A DNA stretch of 64,000 nt from Gymnodinialimonas ulvae (GTDB lineage Bacteria; Pseudomonadota; Alphaproteobacteria; Rhodobacterales; Rhodobacteraceae), in contig NZ_JBBIFX010000004.1 of assembly GCF_037543845.1 (NCBI RefSeq), positions 62,001 through 126,000 of the forward strand, written 5' to 3'. Position 1 is the first letter of the stretch; each line of letters begins with the position of its first letter. A program made the translations under genes and the position numbers. This document shows positions 1 to 8,440 of the stretch, piece after piece. The notes beneath the pieces were generated by a model that was not told the origin of the DNA, did not search any database, and worked only from the letters and a program-made list of their open reading frames with translations.

Positions 1-1
1 G

Positions 2-292
2 CCCACCGCCTATCTGATCCTGTGCGCCAGCATGTTGGCGGGCCTCCTCCTGTCGGTCGGCGTGTCGCTTTATGCCTGCCGCGCCAAGCACCTGCGCCAC
101 CTGCGCCCGATCACGGCGCTGGTCGAACCCTATTACCTGTTCGGCACCGTCGCCGCATGGATCGGATTGGCCGAAGTCATCGCGCGGCCGTTCTTCTGGG
201 CCAAAACAACCCACGGCGCGTTCGGCGGCTCCGAAGCCATCGGCGAGGATCAGATCGGCACCGCGGATCGTCAACTTCACGCCGCACAGTAA
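2..292 (+). CDS. membrane glycosyltransferase, family 2-like, C-terminal fragment
   Basis: Only the last 96 residues are in the window; the gene starts upstream of base 1. The fragment has two hydrophobic segments, one at its start (ILCASMLAGLLLSVGVSLYA) and one around AAWIGLAEVIARPFFW. It ends with the motif PFFWAKTTHG, which is common near the C-terminus of processive membrane glycosyltransferases of the cellulose synthase-like GT2 group. The catalytic domain is outside the window, so the family call rests on this tail and its membrane helices. It converges on the GntR gene with only 7 bases between the two stop codons. Confidence 0.55.
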   Translation, partial: PTAYLILCASMLAGLLLSVGVSLYACRAKHLRHLRPITALVEPYYLFGTVAAWIGLAEVIARPFFWAKTTHGAFGGSEAIGEDQIGTADRQLHAAQ

Positions 293-299
293 GCGCCCG

Positions 300-935
300 T
301 CAGTGTCCCTGCGCCTCTTCCTTAAGGCGCACTTTGAAAGCCGTCGACAGATGCGCCTTTAGCGCGTCCGCCGCCCGGTCCCCGTCATGCTCCGCGATGG
401 CATCGACAATCGCCGCATGTTCCGCCAGGGCATCTTCGCCGCGCCCCGCAACCGCCAGCGATGTGCGCGCCATCAGCGCCATGGAGCGGTACACAAGGTC
501 CAGCTGTTGCACGAGATAGCGGTTGTGCGAGGCCAGGTGGATCTGATGGTGAAAGCGCTTGTTGGCCCGCGCCAAAGCCTCCGGATCGTCCAGAAGCGCG
601 CGGTCCTGCTCGACCATGTCACGCAACACCGCAACCTCCTCCGCGGCGGCATGTTTGGCGGCCAGCCGCGCGGCCAGACCCTCCAATTCCTGCCGCACGG
701 TATAAAGCTCGGCCATCTGCCCGTGATCCAGCGACGCCACAATCAACGACCGTCCATCGCGCGTCAAAAGCGATTGCGTCTCAAGCCGTTGCAAGGCCTC
801 GCGGATTGGCGTGCGACTGACCCCGAACCGCTCGGCCAGTTCGCTCTCCACCAGGCGCGCACCGGGCCGATAAATACCGGCGTCAATCGCATCAAGGATC
901 ATCGCGTAGGCATCTCGTTGATTGACATCACTCAC
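300..935 (-). CDS. GntR family transcriptional regulator, FCD (FadR-like) subfamily
   Basis: The 211-residue protein has an N-terminal winged helix-turn-helix (about residues 8-70) with the typical GntR signature RFGVSRTPIREALQRLE. An all-helical FCD ligand-binding domain follows (about 78-205), with the conserved NKRFHHQIHLASHN stretch and a later HAAIVDAI segment that usually supply metal-binding residues. The start is GTG. Such regulators usually control catabolic operons and bind small carboxylates; the target here cannot be read. It is divergent from the HAD phosphatase gene, 114 bases away, so that promoter is a possible target. Confidence 0.88.
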   Translation of the reverse strand: MSDVNQRDAYAMILDAIDAGIYRPGARLVESELAERFGVSRTPIREALQRLETQSLLTRDGRSLIVASLDHGQMAELYTVRQELEGLAARLAAKHAAAEEVAVLRDMVEQDRALLDDPEALARANKRFHHQIHLASHNRYLVQQLDLVYRSMALMARTSLAVAGRGEDALAEHAAIVDAIAEHDGDRAADALKAHLSTAFKVRLKEEAQGH

Positions 936-1049
936 GTCACGTATTCCTTACAATTCCGGTTCGGACGCTACGTCACCGCCGCGCAACCTGTCCAGTGGCT
1001 TGCCTTCCAAGACCTTGCCGATCGGCCCGCGGCCCGCTACCCCCGCCCC

Positions 1050-1688
1050 ATGGCACAACTCACCAATATCGACACCTGGGTCTTCGACCTCGACAACACG
1101 CTCTACCCGCCGTCCATGGCCCTGTTTCCGCAGGTCAACGCCCGCATGACCGATTGGGTGATGCAGGCCCTCGGCGTCGACCGGGCCGAGGCCGACCACC
1201 TGCGCCATAGCTACTACCACCAACACGGCACCACGCTGGCGGGCCTGATGCAGAACCACGACGTCGATCCGGACCCCTATCTCGTCGCCGTCCATGACAT
1301 CGACTTTTCTGTCCTGTCACCCGACCCCGATCTCGCCGCCGCCATCAACGCCCTTCCGGGACGCAAGATCATCTACACCAACGGCACGGCCCCCTATGCC
1401 GAGGCGGTCACCGCCGCGCGTGGCCTCTCTGGCCTTTTCGATGCGATCTATGGTGTCGAACACGCGGGCTACCGTCCCAAACCCTCCGCGACAGCATTCG
1501 AGACGATCTTCGCCGCCGACGGCCTCACCCCCAACCGCGCTGCCATGTTCGAAGACGAAGCCCGCAACCTCACCGTGCCCCATGCCATGGGGCTGACCAC
1601 GATCCATGTGGCCCCCGCCCCTGCGCCCGAAACCCACATCCACCACCACACAGCCGACCTGCTGCATTTCCTGAACACCCTGCCATGA
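1050..1688 (+). CDS. HAD-superfamily hydrolase, pyrimidine 5'-nucleotidase type
   Basis: A 212-residue HAD phosphatase. Motif I is DLDNTLYP (nucleophile Asp13, acid/base Asp15). Motif II is in YTNGTAP, the motif III lysine is in the RPKPS segment, and motif IV is FEDEARN. The DLDNTLYP form followed by a small helical cap is typical of the SSM1/pyrimidine 5'-nucleotidase subgroup found in many alphaproteobacteria. It probably dephosphorylates nucleoside monophosphates or similar small phosphates in the cytoplasm. I chose ATG 1050 because the homologous fold begins directly before motif I; longer in-frame extensions run into the divergent gntR gene. Confidence 0.85.
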   Translation: MAQLTNIDTWVFDLDNTLYPPSMALFPQVNARMTDWVMQALGVDRAEADHLRHSYYHQHGTTLAGLMQNHDVDPDPYLVAVHDIDFSVLSPDPDLAAAINALPGRKIIYTNGTAPYAEAVTAARGLSGLFDAIYGVEHAGYRPKPSATAFETIFAADGLTPNRAAMFEDEARNLTVPHAMGLTTIHVAPAPAPETHIHHHTADLLHFLNTLP

Positions 1689-1700
1689 GCCCCGCCCGCT

Positions 1701-1758
1701 TCCTTGTTTTCAAAATACTCCAGGGGGGTCGCCACCGGCGACGGGGACAGCGTCCCCC
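1701..1758 (+). repeat. dispersed intergenic repeat, divergent copy 1
   Basis: The core TCCTTGTTTTCAAAATACTC followed by a G run resembles two other intergenic stretches at 3143-3194 and 16770-16820. In this copy the second half differs. It carries two small hairpins instead, GTCGCC-ACC-GGCGAC and GGGGAC-AGC-GTCCCC. It lies just after the HAD gene stop and may act as a 3' processing or termination element. Confidence 0.5.
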
Positions 1759-1915
1759 AACCTGAACCCGACCGCCGCAAGGCGGGCGGGTGAGGGAAAA
1801 CATTGCAGGCACACAGCCTGCGCCTTTTCTCGAACCCTGACCTGCGACGACGCACAAGCGGCCCGAGACAGAGTGCCACGTTTCCCGCACGCCCGCCGCG
1901 CCTACCTTGCGATGC

Positions 1916-3121
1916 ATGAGTGATTTGCAAGATATCGACATTTTCGTCTCTGGCGGCGGCGTGGCCGGGCTGGTCGCAACCATCGCCTTCGCGCAAGCGG
2001 GTTTCACCACGCTCTGCGCCGACCCTGCCCCGCCCGTAACCGAACGTGAGGCCGCGGGCGCCGACCTGCGCACCACCGCGATCCTGCAACCGGGTCGTGC
2101 CTTTCTGGAACGGATCAGCCTGTGGGACCGCTTCGCGAAGCATGCCACGCCCCTGCAGGTCATGCGCATCGTCGATGCGGGCGGGCCTGATCCGGTCGCG
2201 CGCGCCAGCCATGATTTCGACGCCTCCGACATCTCGGACGGCCCCTTTGGATGGAACCTGCCGAACTGGCTTCTGCGCCGCGAAATGGTCGCCCATCTCG
2301 CATCCCTGCCCAACGCCATGTTCCGCCCCGGCACCGGCACCGCCCATATCCTGACGCGGCAAGGCGAGGCGTTGGTGCGCCTGCAGGACGGCACCCGCCT
2401 GCGCACGAAACTGGTGGTCGCCGCCGATGGCCGTGCCTCTCCGGCGCGCGCGGCGGTGGGTCTCGATGTCCACACGACGCGCTATGGGCAGAAGGCGCTG
2501 GCCTTCGCGGTCACCCACGATGCACCGCACAACAACATCTCGACCGAGATTCACCGCACCGGCGGGCCCTTCACCCTCGTCCCGCTTCCCGACCACGACG
2601 GACAGCCTTGCTCGGCGGTGGTCTGGATGGAAACCGGCGCACAAGCGCAACGCTTGGCCGCCCTGCCCGAGACCGCATTCGAGGCCGAGATGACGGCCCG
2701 TTCCGCGCATCTATATGGCCCGCTTCGGCTGGCCTCGCGCCGCACGATCTGGCCGATCATCAGCCAGCGCGCCACCTCCATGATGGCGGAACGCACCGCA
2801 TTGGTGGCCGAGGCCGCCCATGTGGTGCCGCCCATCGGGGCCCAAGGCCTCAACATGAGCCTTGGGGATATCGAGGCGCTGCTGGATCAGGCCGAAGCCC
2901 ATCGCGCGGACCCGGGCACGGCGGAAGTGTTGGCGCGCTACAACCGCGCGCGCCTGCCGGAGGTGACGGCGCGGGTCGCTGGTGTCGATGCGCTCAACCG
3001 CGCGTCGATGACGGGCATTCAGCCGCTGCGCGACCTGAGGATGCGCGCGCTGGGGCTTTTGCATGGCGCAACGCCGGTGCGGCGCATGTTGATGCGGGCG
3101 GGCATGGGCACATTCAATTAG
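1916..3121 (+). CDS. UbiH/UbiF/COQ6-type FAD-dependent monooxygenase
   Basis: A 401-residue class A flavin monooxygenase. The N-terminal Rossmann dinucleotide motif is VSGGGVAGLVATIAFAQAG (about residues 10-28). The middle segment VVAADGRASPAR matches the DG motif. The C-terminal motif GAQGLNMSLGDIEALL corresponds to the conserved flavin-binding block of the ubiquinone hydroxylase family. Members hydroxylate the ring of ubiquinone precursors, so a role in coenzyme Q synthesis is likely, but which ring position cannot be decided. ATG 1916 is preferred over an upstream in-frame TTG at 1907 because the flavin fold starts soon after it. Confidence 0.85.
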   Translation: MSDLQDIDIFVSGGGVAGLVATIAFAQAGFTTLCADPAPPVTEREAAGADLRTTAILQPGRAFLERISLWDRFAKHATPLQVMRIVDAGGPDPVARASHDFDASDISDGPFGWNLPNWLLRREMVAHLASLPNAMFRPGTGTAHILTRQGEALVRLQDGTRLRTKLVVAADGRASPARAAVGLDVHTTRYGQKALAFAVTHDAPHNNISTEIHRTGGPFTLVPLPDHDGQPCSAVVWMETGAQAQRLAALPETAFEAEMTARSAHLYGPLRLASRRTIWPIISQRATSMMAERTALVAEAAHVVPPIGAQGLNMSLGDIEALLDQAEAHRADPGTAEVLARYNRARLPEVTARVAGVDALNRASMTGIQPLRDLRMRALGLLHGATPVRRMLMRAGMGTFN

Positions 3122-3142
3122 GACCCCGGTTTGGGGGCACGC

Positions 3143-3194
3143 CTTTTGGGGGCCAGCCCCCAAACCCCCGAGGTACTTGAAAAGCAAAGAGGGG
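3143..3194 (-). repeat. dispersed intergenic repeat, copy 2, with perfect hairpin
   Basis: Read on the minus strand, this stretch is nearly identical over about 50 bases to 16770-16820: CTCTTTGCTTTTCAAGTACC, a G run, then TTGGGGGC-TG-GCCCCCAA. The terminal hairpin (3146-3163) has eight perfect pairs. It lies between the convergent monooxygenase and aminotransferase genes and may serve both as a terminator-like structure. Confidence 0.75.
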
Positions 3195-3219
3195 CGGGCG
3201 CGGGACGCTTGCTCTGATG

Positions 3220-4350
3220 CTACGCGAAGACCTTGTCGATGACGGTCTTGAGCCGCTCCAGCGCGGCGTCGACATCGTAGAGTTTGTCGAGGCCGAAAAG
3301 GCCCAGGCGGAAGGTCATGAAGCCCTCAGGTTCATCCACCTGTAGCGGCACCCCCGCCGCGATCTGCATGCCGTGGGCGGCGAAGGCTGCGCCCGATTTG
3401 ATCGCCGGATCGTCCGTGTAGCTCACCACCACGCCGGGCGCGCCGAACCCATCGGCTGCCACCGATTGAACGCCTTTCCGGGCCAACATCGACCTCACGC
3501 CGTCGCCCAACGCCCATTGCGCATCCTTCAGCTTGTCAAAGCCGAATTCGCGGGTTTCCACCATCGTGTCGCGGAACACCCGAAGCGCATCGGTCGGCAG
3601 TGTCGCGTGGTAGGCATGGCCGCCGTTCTCATAGGCCTGCATGATCTTGTGCCAGCCCTTCAGATCGCCTGCGAAGCTGTTGGATTGGGTGTCTTCCATC
3701 CGCGCAACGGCGCGGTCGGACATCATCACCAGCCCCGCGCAGGGCTGCGCCGACCAGCCCTTTTGCGGCGCGGAGATCAGCACATCAACACCCGTGGCCC
3801 GCATATCGACCCAGGCGCAGCCCGAGGCGATGCAATCGAGCACCATCAGCGCGCCGACCTCATGGGCCGCCGCCGCCAATGCGGTGATGTAGGCGTCAGG
3901 CAGGATCACACCGGCCGAGGTTTCCACATGCGGCGCGAACACGATGCCAGGTTTGGTCTCGCGGATTTTCTGCGTCGCCTCGTCGATCGGCGCGGGCGCG
4001 AAGGGTGACGTCGCCGCATTGCCGGTCTGGCGCGCCTTCATCACCGTCACCTCGCCCGCAAACCCGCCTGCATCGAGGATTTGCGACCAGCGGAAGCTGA
4101 ACCAGCCATTGCGCACCACCAAAACGTCGGTGTCCTGCGCGAATTGGCGGGCCACGGCCTCCATCCCGAAGGTCCCGCCGCCGGGGATCAGGGCGACCGC
4201 ATCGGCATTGTAGACCTGTTTCAACATCGCGGAGATGTCGGTCATCACGCCCTGAAAGGCCTGGCTCATGGAGTTGAGCGACCGGTCGGTGAAGACGACG
4301 GAATATTCCAGCAGGCCATCGGGATCGATATCGGGCAAAAGCGCATTCAT
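3220..4350 (-). CDS. class V aminotransferase, alanine-glyoxylate aminotransferase-like
   Basis: A 376-residue fold-type I PLP enzyme. The Schiff-base lysine is Lys197 in SAPQKGW, and the Asp that holds the pyridine nitrogen is Asp172 in MVLDCIASG. The early segment LIPGGGTFGMEA matches the cofactor phosphate-binding turn. These features place it in the class V group with alanine-glyoxylate and serine-glyoxylate aminotransferases; the substrate is not fixed by sequence alone. ATG 4350 has a good ribosome site (GGAGG, about eight bases upstream), so it is preferred over the in-frame start at 4365. It lies 48 bases behind two Lrp/AsnC genes on the same strand, so regulation by amino acids is likely. 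Confidence 0.82.
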   Translation of the reverse strand: MNALLPDIDPDGLLEYSVVFTDRSLNSMSQAFQGVMTDISAMLKQVYNADAVALIPGGGTFGMEAVARQFAQDTDVLVVRNGWFSFRWSQILDAGGFAGEVTVMKARQTGNAATSPFAPAPIDEATQKIRETKPGIVFAPHVETSAGVILPDAYITALAAAAHEVGALMVLDCIASGCAWVDMRATGVDVLISAPQKGWSAQPCAGLVMMSDRAVARMEDTQSNSFAGDLKGWHKIMQAYENGGHAYHATLPTDALRVFRDTMVETREFGFDKLKDAQWALGDGVRSMLARKGVQSVAADGFGAPGVVVSYTDDPAIKSGAAFAAHGMQIAAGVPLQVDEPEGFMTFRLGLFGLDKLYDVDAALERLKTVIDKVFA

Positions 4351-4398
4351 GGGTAGGTCCTCCAATCCGCCTTCAGGGATAAGGCGTTGCGGCGCAGC

Positions 4399-4851
4399 CT
4401 ACAACGGTCCGGGGCGTTGTTCCTCGGACAAAAGCACGTTGGCCTCCACGTTTCCGACGCTTGGCAGGGTCATGATGCGGCGGCGCAGGACGCGTTCGAA
4501 ATCCGGCAAATCGCGGGCGGTGACGCGAAGGCGGTAATCGTAAAGGCCAAGGACATGTTCAACCGTCTGCACCTCGGGAATGGCGGTGATGGCGCGCTCG
4601 AAATCCTCAAGGTTGGTGCGGGATTTGGCGGACAGTTTAACGCCCAGAAAAACGGTCACGCCGAAGCCGAGCTTCTCGGCATCGAGGTCGAGGCGGCGGC
4701 CGGCGAGGATGCCGGCTTCGGTCAGGCGTTGAATGCGGCGCCACGTGGCTGGCTGGCTGAGGCCCACACGGCGACCGATCTCGGACGCTTTGAGTGTCGC
4801 ATCGCGGGCAAGATGCCGGAGAATGGCGAGGTCGGTGGCGTCGGGGGTCAC
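4399..4851 (-). CDS. Lrp/AsnC family transcriptional regulator
   Basis: A 150-residue feast/famine regulator. The N-terminal helix-turn-helix is at about residues 4-60, with LKASEIGRRVGLSQPATWRR as the recognition region. A C-terminal RAM (effector-binding, oligomerising) domain follows, ending with the typical LPSVGNVEAN turn. The start is GTG and overlaps the stop of the upstream regulator gene by four bases (GTGA), so the two are translationally coupled. It probably senses an amino acid and controls the neighbouring aminotransferase or ilvC, but this is inferred from context. Confidence 0.92.
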   Translation of the reverse strand: MTPDATDLAILRHLARDATLKASEIGRRVGLSQPATWRRIQRLTEAGILAGRRLDLDAEKLGFGVTVFLGVKLSAKSRTNLEDFERAITAIPEVQTVEHVLGLYDYRLRVTARDLPDFERVLRRRIMTLPSVGNVEANVLLSEEQRPGPL

Positions 4852-5303
4852 AGCGGGAGTGCCTGGCTATTCTTGATCGTGGCGACCTGCATCAGCGCCT
4901 CGATATCGGCGATGTGAGGCAGGGTCAGGATATTGTTGCGGTAGATCTGCTGGTACTCGGCCAAGTCGCGGGCGATGATTTTCAGGCGCGCGTCGACACG
5001 GCCCAGAAAGGTCTGGATTTCGATGATCTCGGGCACGTCGCGGGCGGCGGCAATGAATTCATCGAAGGCCTGCGCGCGTGTTTTGTCGAGCGTGATGCGC
5101 AAGCTGACTTCGACCGAATAGCCGAGCGCCTGCCAGTCGATCACCGCATGTTGGCCGCGCAGAACGCCGGTGGCGTACAGTTTTTCCAGCCGTTTGTAGG
5201 CCGTGGCCAGTGGCAGGCGCGCGACTTCGGCCAGCGCTCCGATGGGTTGCGCAGGGTCCGCCTGAAGGTGGCGAAGGAGCCGTCGGTCGCTGTCGTCGAG
5301 CAT
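4848..5303 (-). CDS. Lrp/AsnC family transcriptional regulator, second of a tandem pair
   Basis: A 151-residue Lrp/AsnC protein with the same layout as its downstream neighbour. The HTH includes AQPIGALAEVARLPLATAYK, followed by a RAM domain with EIIEIQTFLGRVDARLKI and the closing LPHIADIEAL. The two proteins are clearly divergent, so this is an old duplication or a recruited pair rather than a recent copy. It is the first gene of the regulator-regulator-aminotransferase operon and is divergent from ilvC, with which it shares a 132-base AT-rich control region. Confidence 0.92.
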   Translation of the reverse strand: MLDDSDRRLLRHLQADPAQPIGALAEVARLPLATAYKRLEKLYATGVLRGQHAVIDWQALGYSVEVSLRITLDKTRAQAFDEFIAAARDVPEIIEIQTFLGRVDARLKIIARDLAEYQQIYRNNILTLPHIADIEALMQVATIKNSQALPL

Positions 5304-5435
5304 GAATAGTCAAATATTTCGCATTTTGCACATGATTTTCTCCAATAGCCGAGCGCTGATGCAAATTCAAACGGAGACTTCACACAGCCAATCCGCCACA
5401 TATCCGTCAAAGATTTAACCCACAGGGAGAAAGAC
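5304..5435. promoter_or_regulatory. divergent control region between lrp-like gene and ilvC
   Basis: This stretch of 132 bases separates two divergent genes. The part next to the regulator is unusually AT-rich (AAATATTTCGCATTTTGCAC), as expected for Lrp-type binding sites, which are degenerate and AT-rich. The ilvC side has a good ribosome site (GGGAGAAAGAC before ATG 5436). I could not fix promoter boxes with confidence. Control of ilvC by the adjacent Lrp-like protein is an inference. Confidence 0.4.
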
Positions 5436-6458
5436 ATGCGCGTTTACTATGATCGCGATTGCGATGTGAACCTGATCAAGGACATGAACGTGGCGATCCT
5501 TGGCTACGGCAGCCAGGGTCACGCCCATGCGCTGAACCTGCGCGACTCGGGCGCTAAGAACGTGGTTGTCGCGCTGCGTGACGGCTCGGCCAGCGCCGCG
5601 AAGGCCGAAGGCGAGGGCCTCAAGGTCATGGGCATCGCCGAGGCCGCCGCTTGGGCCGACCTGATCATGTTCACCATGCCCGACGAATTGCAGGCCGAAA
5701 CCTACAAGAAATACGTCCACGACAATCTTAAAAACGGCGCGGCGATCGCCTTTGCCCACGGGTTGAACGTGCATTTCGGCCTGATCGAGCCCAAGCCCGG
5801 CGTTGATGTCATTATGATGGCGCCCAAGGGCCCCGGCCACACGGTGCGCGGAGAATACACCAAAGGCGGCGGCGTCCCCTGCCTTGTGGCCGTGAACAAC
5901 GACGCCTCGGGCCGTGCGCTTGAGATTGGCCTGTCCTACTGCTCGGCCATCGGCGGCGGGCGCTCGGGCATCATCGAAACCAACTTCCGCGAAGAATGCG
6001 AGACCGACCTCTTCGGGGAACAGGCCGTGCTCTGCGGCGGCCTTGTGGAACTCATCCGCATGGGCTTTGAAACGCTGGTCGAGGCGGGGTATGCGCCCGA
6101 GATGGCCTATTTCGAATGCTTGCACGAGGTGAAGCTGATCGTGGATCTGATCTACGAAGGCGGCATCGCCAACATGAACTACTCCATCTCCAACACCGCC
6201 GAGTACGGCGAATACGTTTCCGGCCCGCGCGTGCTGCCCTATGAGCAGACCAAGAAGGAGATGAAGGCGATCCTGACCGACATCCAGACCGGTAAATTTG
6301 TGCGTGATTTCATGGCCGAAAATCAGGTGGGTCAGCCATTCTTCAAGGGCACGCGCCGCATGAATGACGCGCACCAGATCGAAGAAGTTGGCGAAAAACT
6401 GCGTGCGATGATGCCGTGGATTTCCGACGGGAAAATGGTCGACAAATCAAAGAACTGA
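5436..6458 (+). CDS. ilvC: ketol-acid reductoisomerase
   Basis: A 340-residue class I enzyme that rearranges and reduces acetolactate (or acetohydroxybutyrate) in valine, leucine and isoleucine synthesis. The NADPH-binding motif GYGSQGHAHALNLRDSG is at residues 23-39. The knotted C-terminal domain contains TDLFGEQAVLCGG with the metal-binding acidic residues, and AYFECLHEVKLIVDLIYEGG. The length is as expected for the short form. A strong terminator follows, so it is probably monocistronic. The divergent Lrp-like regulator is a plausible controller. Confidence 0.97.
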   Translation: MRVYYDRDCDVNLIKDMNVAILGYGSQGHAHALNLRDSGAKNVVVALRDGSASAAKAEGEGLKVMGIAEAAAWADLIMFTMPDELQAETYKKYVHDNLKNGAAIAFAHGLNVHFGLIEPKPGVDVIMMAPKGPGHTVRGEYTKGGGVPCLVAVNNDASGRALEIGLSYCSAIGGGRSGIIETNFREECETDLFGEQAVLCGGLVELIRMGFETLVEAGYAPEMAYFECLHEVKLIVDLIYEGGIANMNYSISNTAEYGEYVSGPRVLPYEQTKKEMKAILTDIQTGKFVRDFMAENQVGQPFFKGTRRMNDAHQIEEVGEKLRAMMPWISDGKMVDKSKN

Positions 6459-6481
6459 CGGTCGAGCGACCACGGTTCTTG

Positions 6482-6519
6482 GGCGCGCCCCTTTTGGGAG
6501 GAGGGGGCGCGCCTTTTTC
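6482..6519 (+). terminator. Rho-independent terminator after ilvC
   Basis: GGCGCGCCCC pairs with GGGGCGCGCC across an 11-base loop and is followed by TTTTTC. It lies 23 bases after the ilvC stop codon. Confidence 0.85.
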
Positions 6520-6535
6520 GTGTTTGCGCGACCGG

Positions 6536-6712
6536 TTAGCGGCGTGGCGCGGTGACGGGGTTCGGGCCCGGTCCATCCTTGGCCAACGACGATTTTGGTG
6601 CATCGGGATCATCTAGGCGGTCTTCGACGCGCTTCTTGCTGAGCGTGGCCCAAAGGAGGAAGGCTACCATTGTGAACAGGAACAGCCCTGCGAGGAAATA
6701 CCAGGTTTCCAT
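6536..6712 (-). CDS. small single-pass membrane protein of unknown function
   Basis: A 58-residue protein with one hydrophobic helix near the N-terminus (WYFLAGLFLFTMVAFLLWAT) and a short charged, Pro-rich cytoplasmic-type tail ending in VTAPRR. I do not recognise the family. The ribosome site GGAGA sits six bases before ATG 6712, which favours this start over the ATG at 6718. It is divergent from the DMT transporter gene. Confidence 0.6.
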   Translation of the reverse strand: METWYFLAGLFLFTMVAFLLWATLSKKRVEDRLDDPDAPKSSLAKDGPGPNPVTAPRR

Positions 6713-6865
6713 TGTCATTCTCCGGTTGTTGCGGTTCTCAACATCCAACGCGCAAACCAGCCTTTCGTTCCACAGACGATTGGTTGACCCCTCGGGCCGG
6801 GCACGCCACATCTGGCCAATGATCGCCCCTACGCATCCCCGCACACATCGTCGGACACCCGAAGC

Positions 6866-7783
6866 ATGAGCGCGTCGCCCACCGCGCCGGGGGTGTTGAA
6901 CTGGGGTCTGATCGTGGCGCTCGGGATCATCTGGGGCACGGCATTCATGGGCGTGGCCACCGCGCTGACGGGGCTGACGCCGTGGTGGATCACGGCCGGA
7001 CGCGTTGGGTTGGCCGCATTGATCCTGCTGCCGGTGGGCGCGCTGATGTGCCAGGGGCTTGGCACGATCAAGGGCCGGCATGCTTGGGCCGTCGTGACGT
7101 TTATGGGTTTGGTTGCAACAGCTTTGCCCTTCGCCTTGCTCAGCTGGGGCCTGACGCAAGTGCCGTCGGCCTTTGCGGGTGTGGCGATGGGATCGGTTCC
7201 GCTTTTGGTGTTGCCGCTGGTCGCGCTGTTCTCACCGGACGAGGGGATCGGCCCGCGCCGGATCATCGGCGTGATCCTCGGGTTCGTCGGGTTGATGGTG
7301 CTGATGGGGCCGGGCGCGTTTGGCGACGGCACCCTGGCCGGGCGCTTGGCCTGCGTGGGGGCGGCGGCGTGCTATGCGGTGGGCTCCGTCGTGACCCGTC
7401 GTGCGCCGCCGATCCCGCCGGTGGCCTTTGCCTCCGCCAGCATGGTGATCGGAGCGCTGGCGCTGGTGCCATTGGCGATCGTGATCGAGGGCGCGCCGGT
7501 CCTGACACGGTGGGATGCCTTGTGGGCGCTACTTTACGTTGCGCTTCTGCCGACCGGATTGGCGGCAATTATCCGCGTGCGCGTGATCACCACCGCAGGG
7601 TCGCTGTTCATGTCGCTGACCAGCTACATGGTCCCGCTTTGGGCGGTAATCTTTGGTGTGACCCTGATGGGCGAGACATTGCCCGCGCAGCTTTTCTGGG
7701 CGCTCGGGATCATCCTGCTGGGGATCGGCATCAGCCAATCGCGCGCCATCGCTCAGCAGCTGCGGCCAAGAACCAGAACATAG
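6866..7783 (+). CDS. DMT-superfamily (EamA) transporter
   Basis: A 305-residue integral membrane protein with about ten hydrophobic helices arranged as two EamA repeats. The first begins with IVALGIIWGTAFMGVATALT and the second with GRLACVGAAACYAVGSVVTRR. Members of this drug/metabolite transporter group export amino acids, metabolites or toxins; no substrate can be read here. The 3' end overlaps the convergent CAP-domain lipoprotein gene by 31 bases. Confidence 0.88.
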   Translation: MSASPTAPGVLNWGLIVALGIIWGTAFMGVATALTGLTPWWITAGRVGLAALILLPVGALMCQGLGTIKGRHAWAVVTFMGLVATALPFALLSWGLTQVPSAFAGVAMGSVPLLVLPLVALFSPDEGIGPRRIIGVILGFVGLMVLMGPGAFGDGTLAGRLACVGAAACYAVGSVVTRRAPPIPPVAFASASMVIGALALVPLAIVIEGAPVLTRWDALWALLYVALLPTGLAAIIRVRVITTAGSLFMSLTSYMVPLWAVIFGVTLMGETLPAQLFWALGIILLGIGISQSRAIAQQLRPRTRT

Positions 7784-8244
7784 TAGGGACCGCTCCGCGC
7801 GAAGCCGAATTGCGTGGCCTGTGGGGCGAGGATGTTGCGACGGTGCCCGCGCGAATTCATCCAATCGACGAACACCTGCTGCACGCTGCCCTGCCCGGCG
7901 GCGATGTTTTCCGCTGCGAAACAGGCGTTGTAACTGGCCGCCCGCGTGCGCGTCGTCAGCGTTGAACCATTGGAGCCCGTGTGGCTGAAATTGCCAGTGC
8001 GCGCCATGTCATCGGCATGCGCCTGAGCCGCGGCCTGAAGCGGTGCGGAATGCGCCAGAGGGCGGGTCAGCCCATTTTGCGCCCGAAGCGCAGACACCCG
8101 CGCACCGACGGCGGCGATATCAACACTTTGGCCGAAGGTCAGGCGCTGTGGCGCGTCGCTTGTGCCACGGCTGGGAACGGTTGGGGTGCAGGCGGCCAAA
8201 GCCAGCCCAATGGTTGCCATTGCGGCAATTGCCCGGATCTTCAT
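7753..8244 (-). CDS. CAP-domain (SCP/PR1-like) lipoprotein
   Basis: A 163-residue exported protein. The signal peptide ends in a lipobox (LALAAC, Cys at about residue 19). The rest is a CAP domain: HADDMARTGNFSHTG, then AENIAAGQ, then WMNSRGHRRNIL, which are the diagnostic CAP signatures. Bacterial CAP proteins are envelope or secreted proteins of mostly unknown function. ATG 8244 starts directly at the signal peptide, so longer in-frame starts are rejected. Confidence 0.88.
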   Translation of the reverse strand: MKIRAIAAMATIGLALAACTPTVPSRGTSDAPQRLTFGQSVDIAAVGARVSALRAQNGLTRPLAHSAPLQAAAQAHADDMARTGNFSHTGSNGSTLTTRTRAASYNACFAAENIAAGQGSVQQVFVDWMNSRGHRRNILAPQATQFGFARSGPYYVLVLGRSC

Positions 8245-8440
8245 CTGTCGTGATCCCTTGTTTGCTCGATTGCGCACAAGATGCCTGAGTGCGGAGTCTA
8301 CGGCAAGAGGGCGGACTTCGGGCCATACCGGGCGTGTGAGCAAATCTGGGGATAAGTTTTGGACAGAGTTCGAAAAGCGGAATTCTGAGGATGCATCGGC
8401 ATCGATTGCAGTTATTCCATGTAGGATTTTCGAAACTCAC

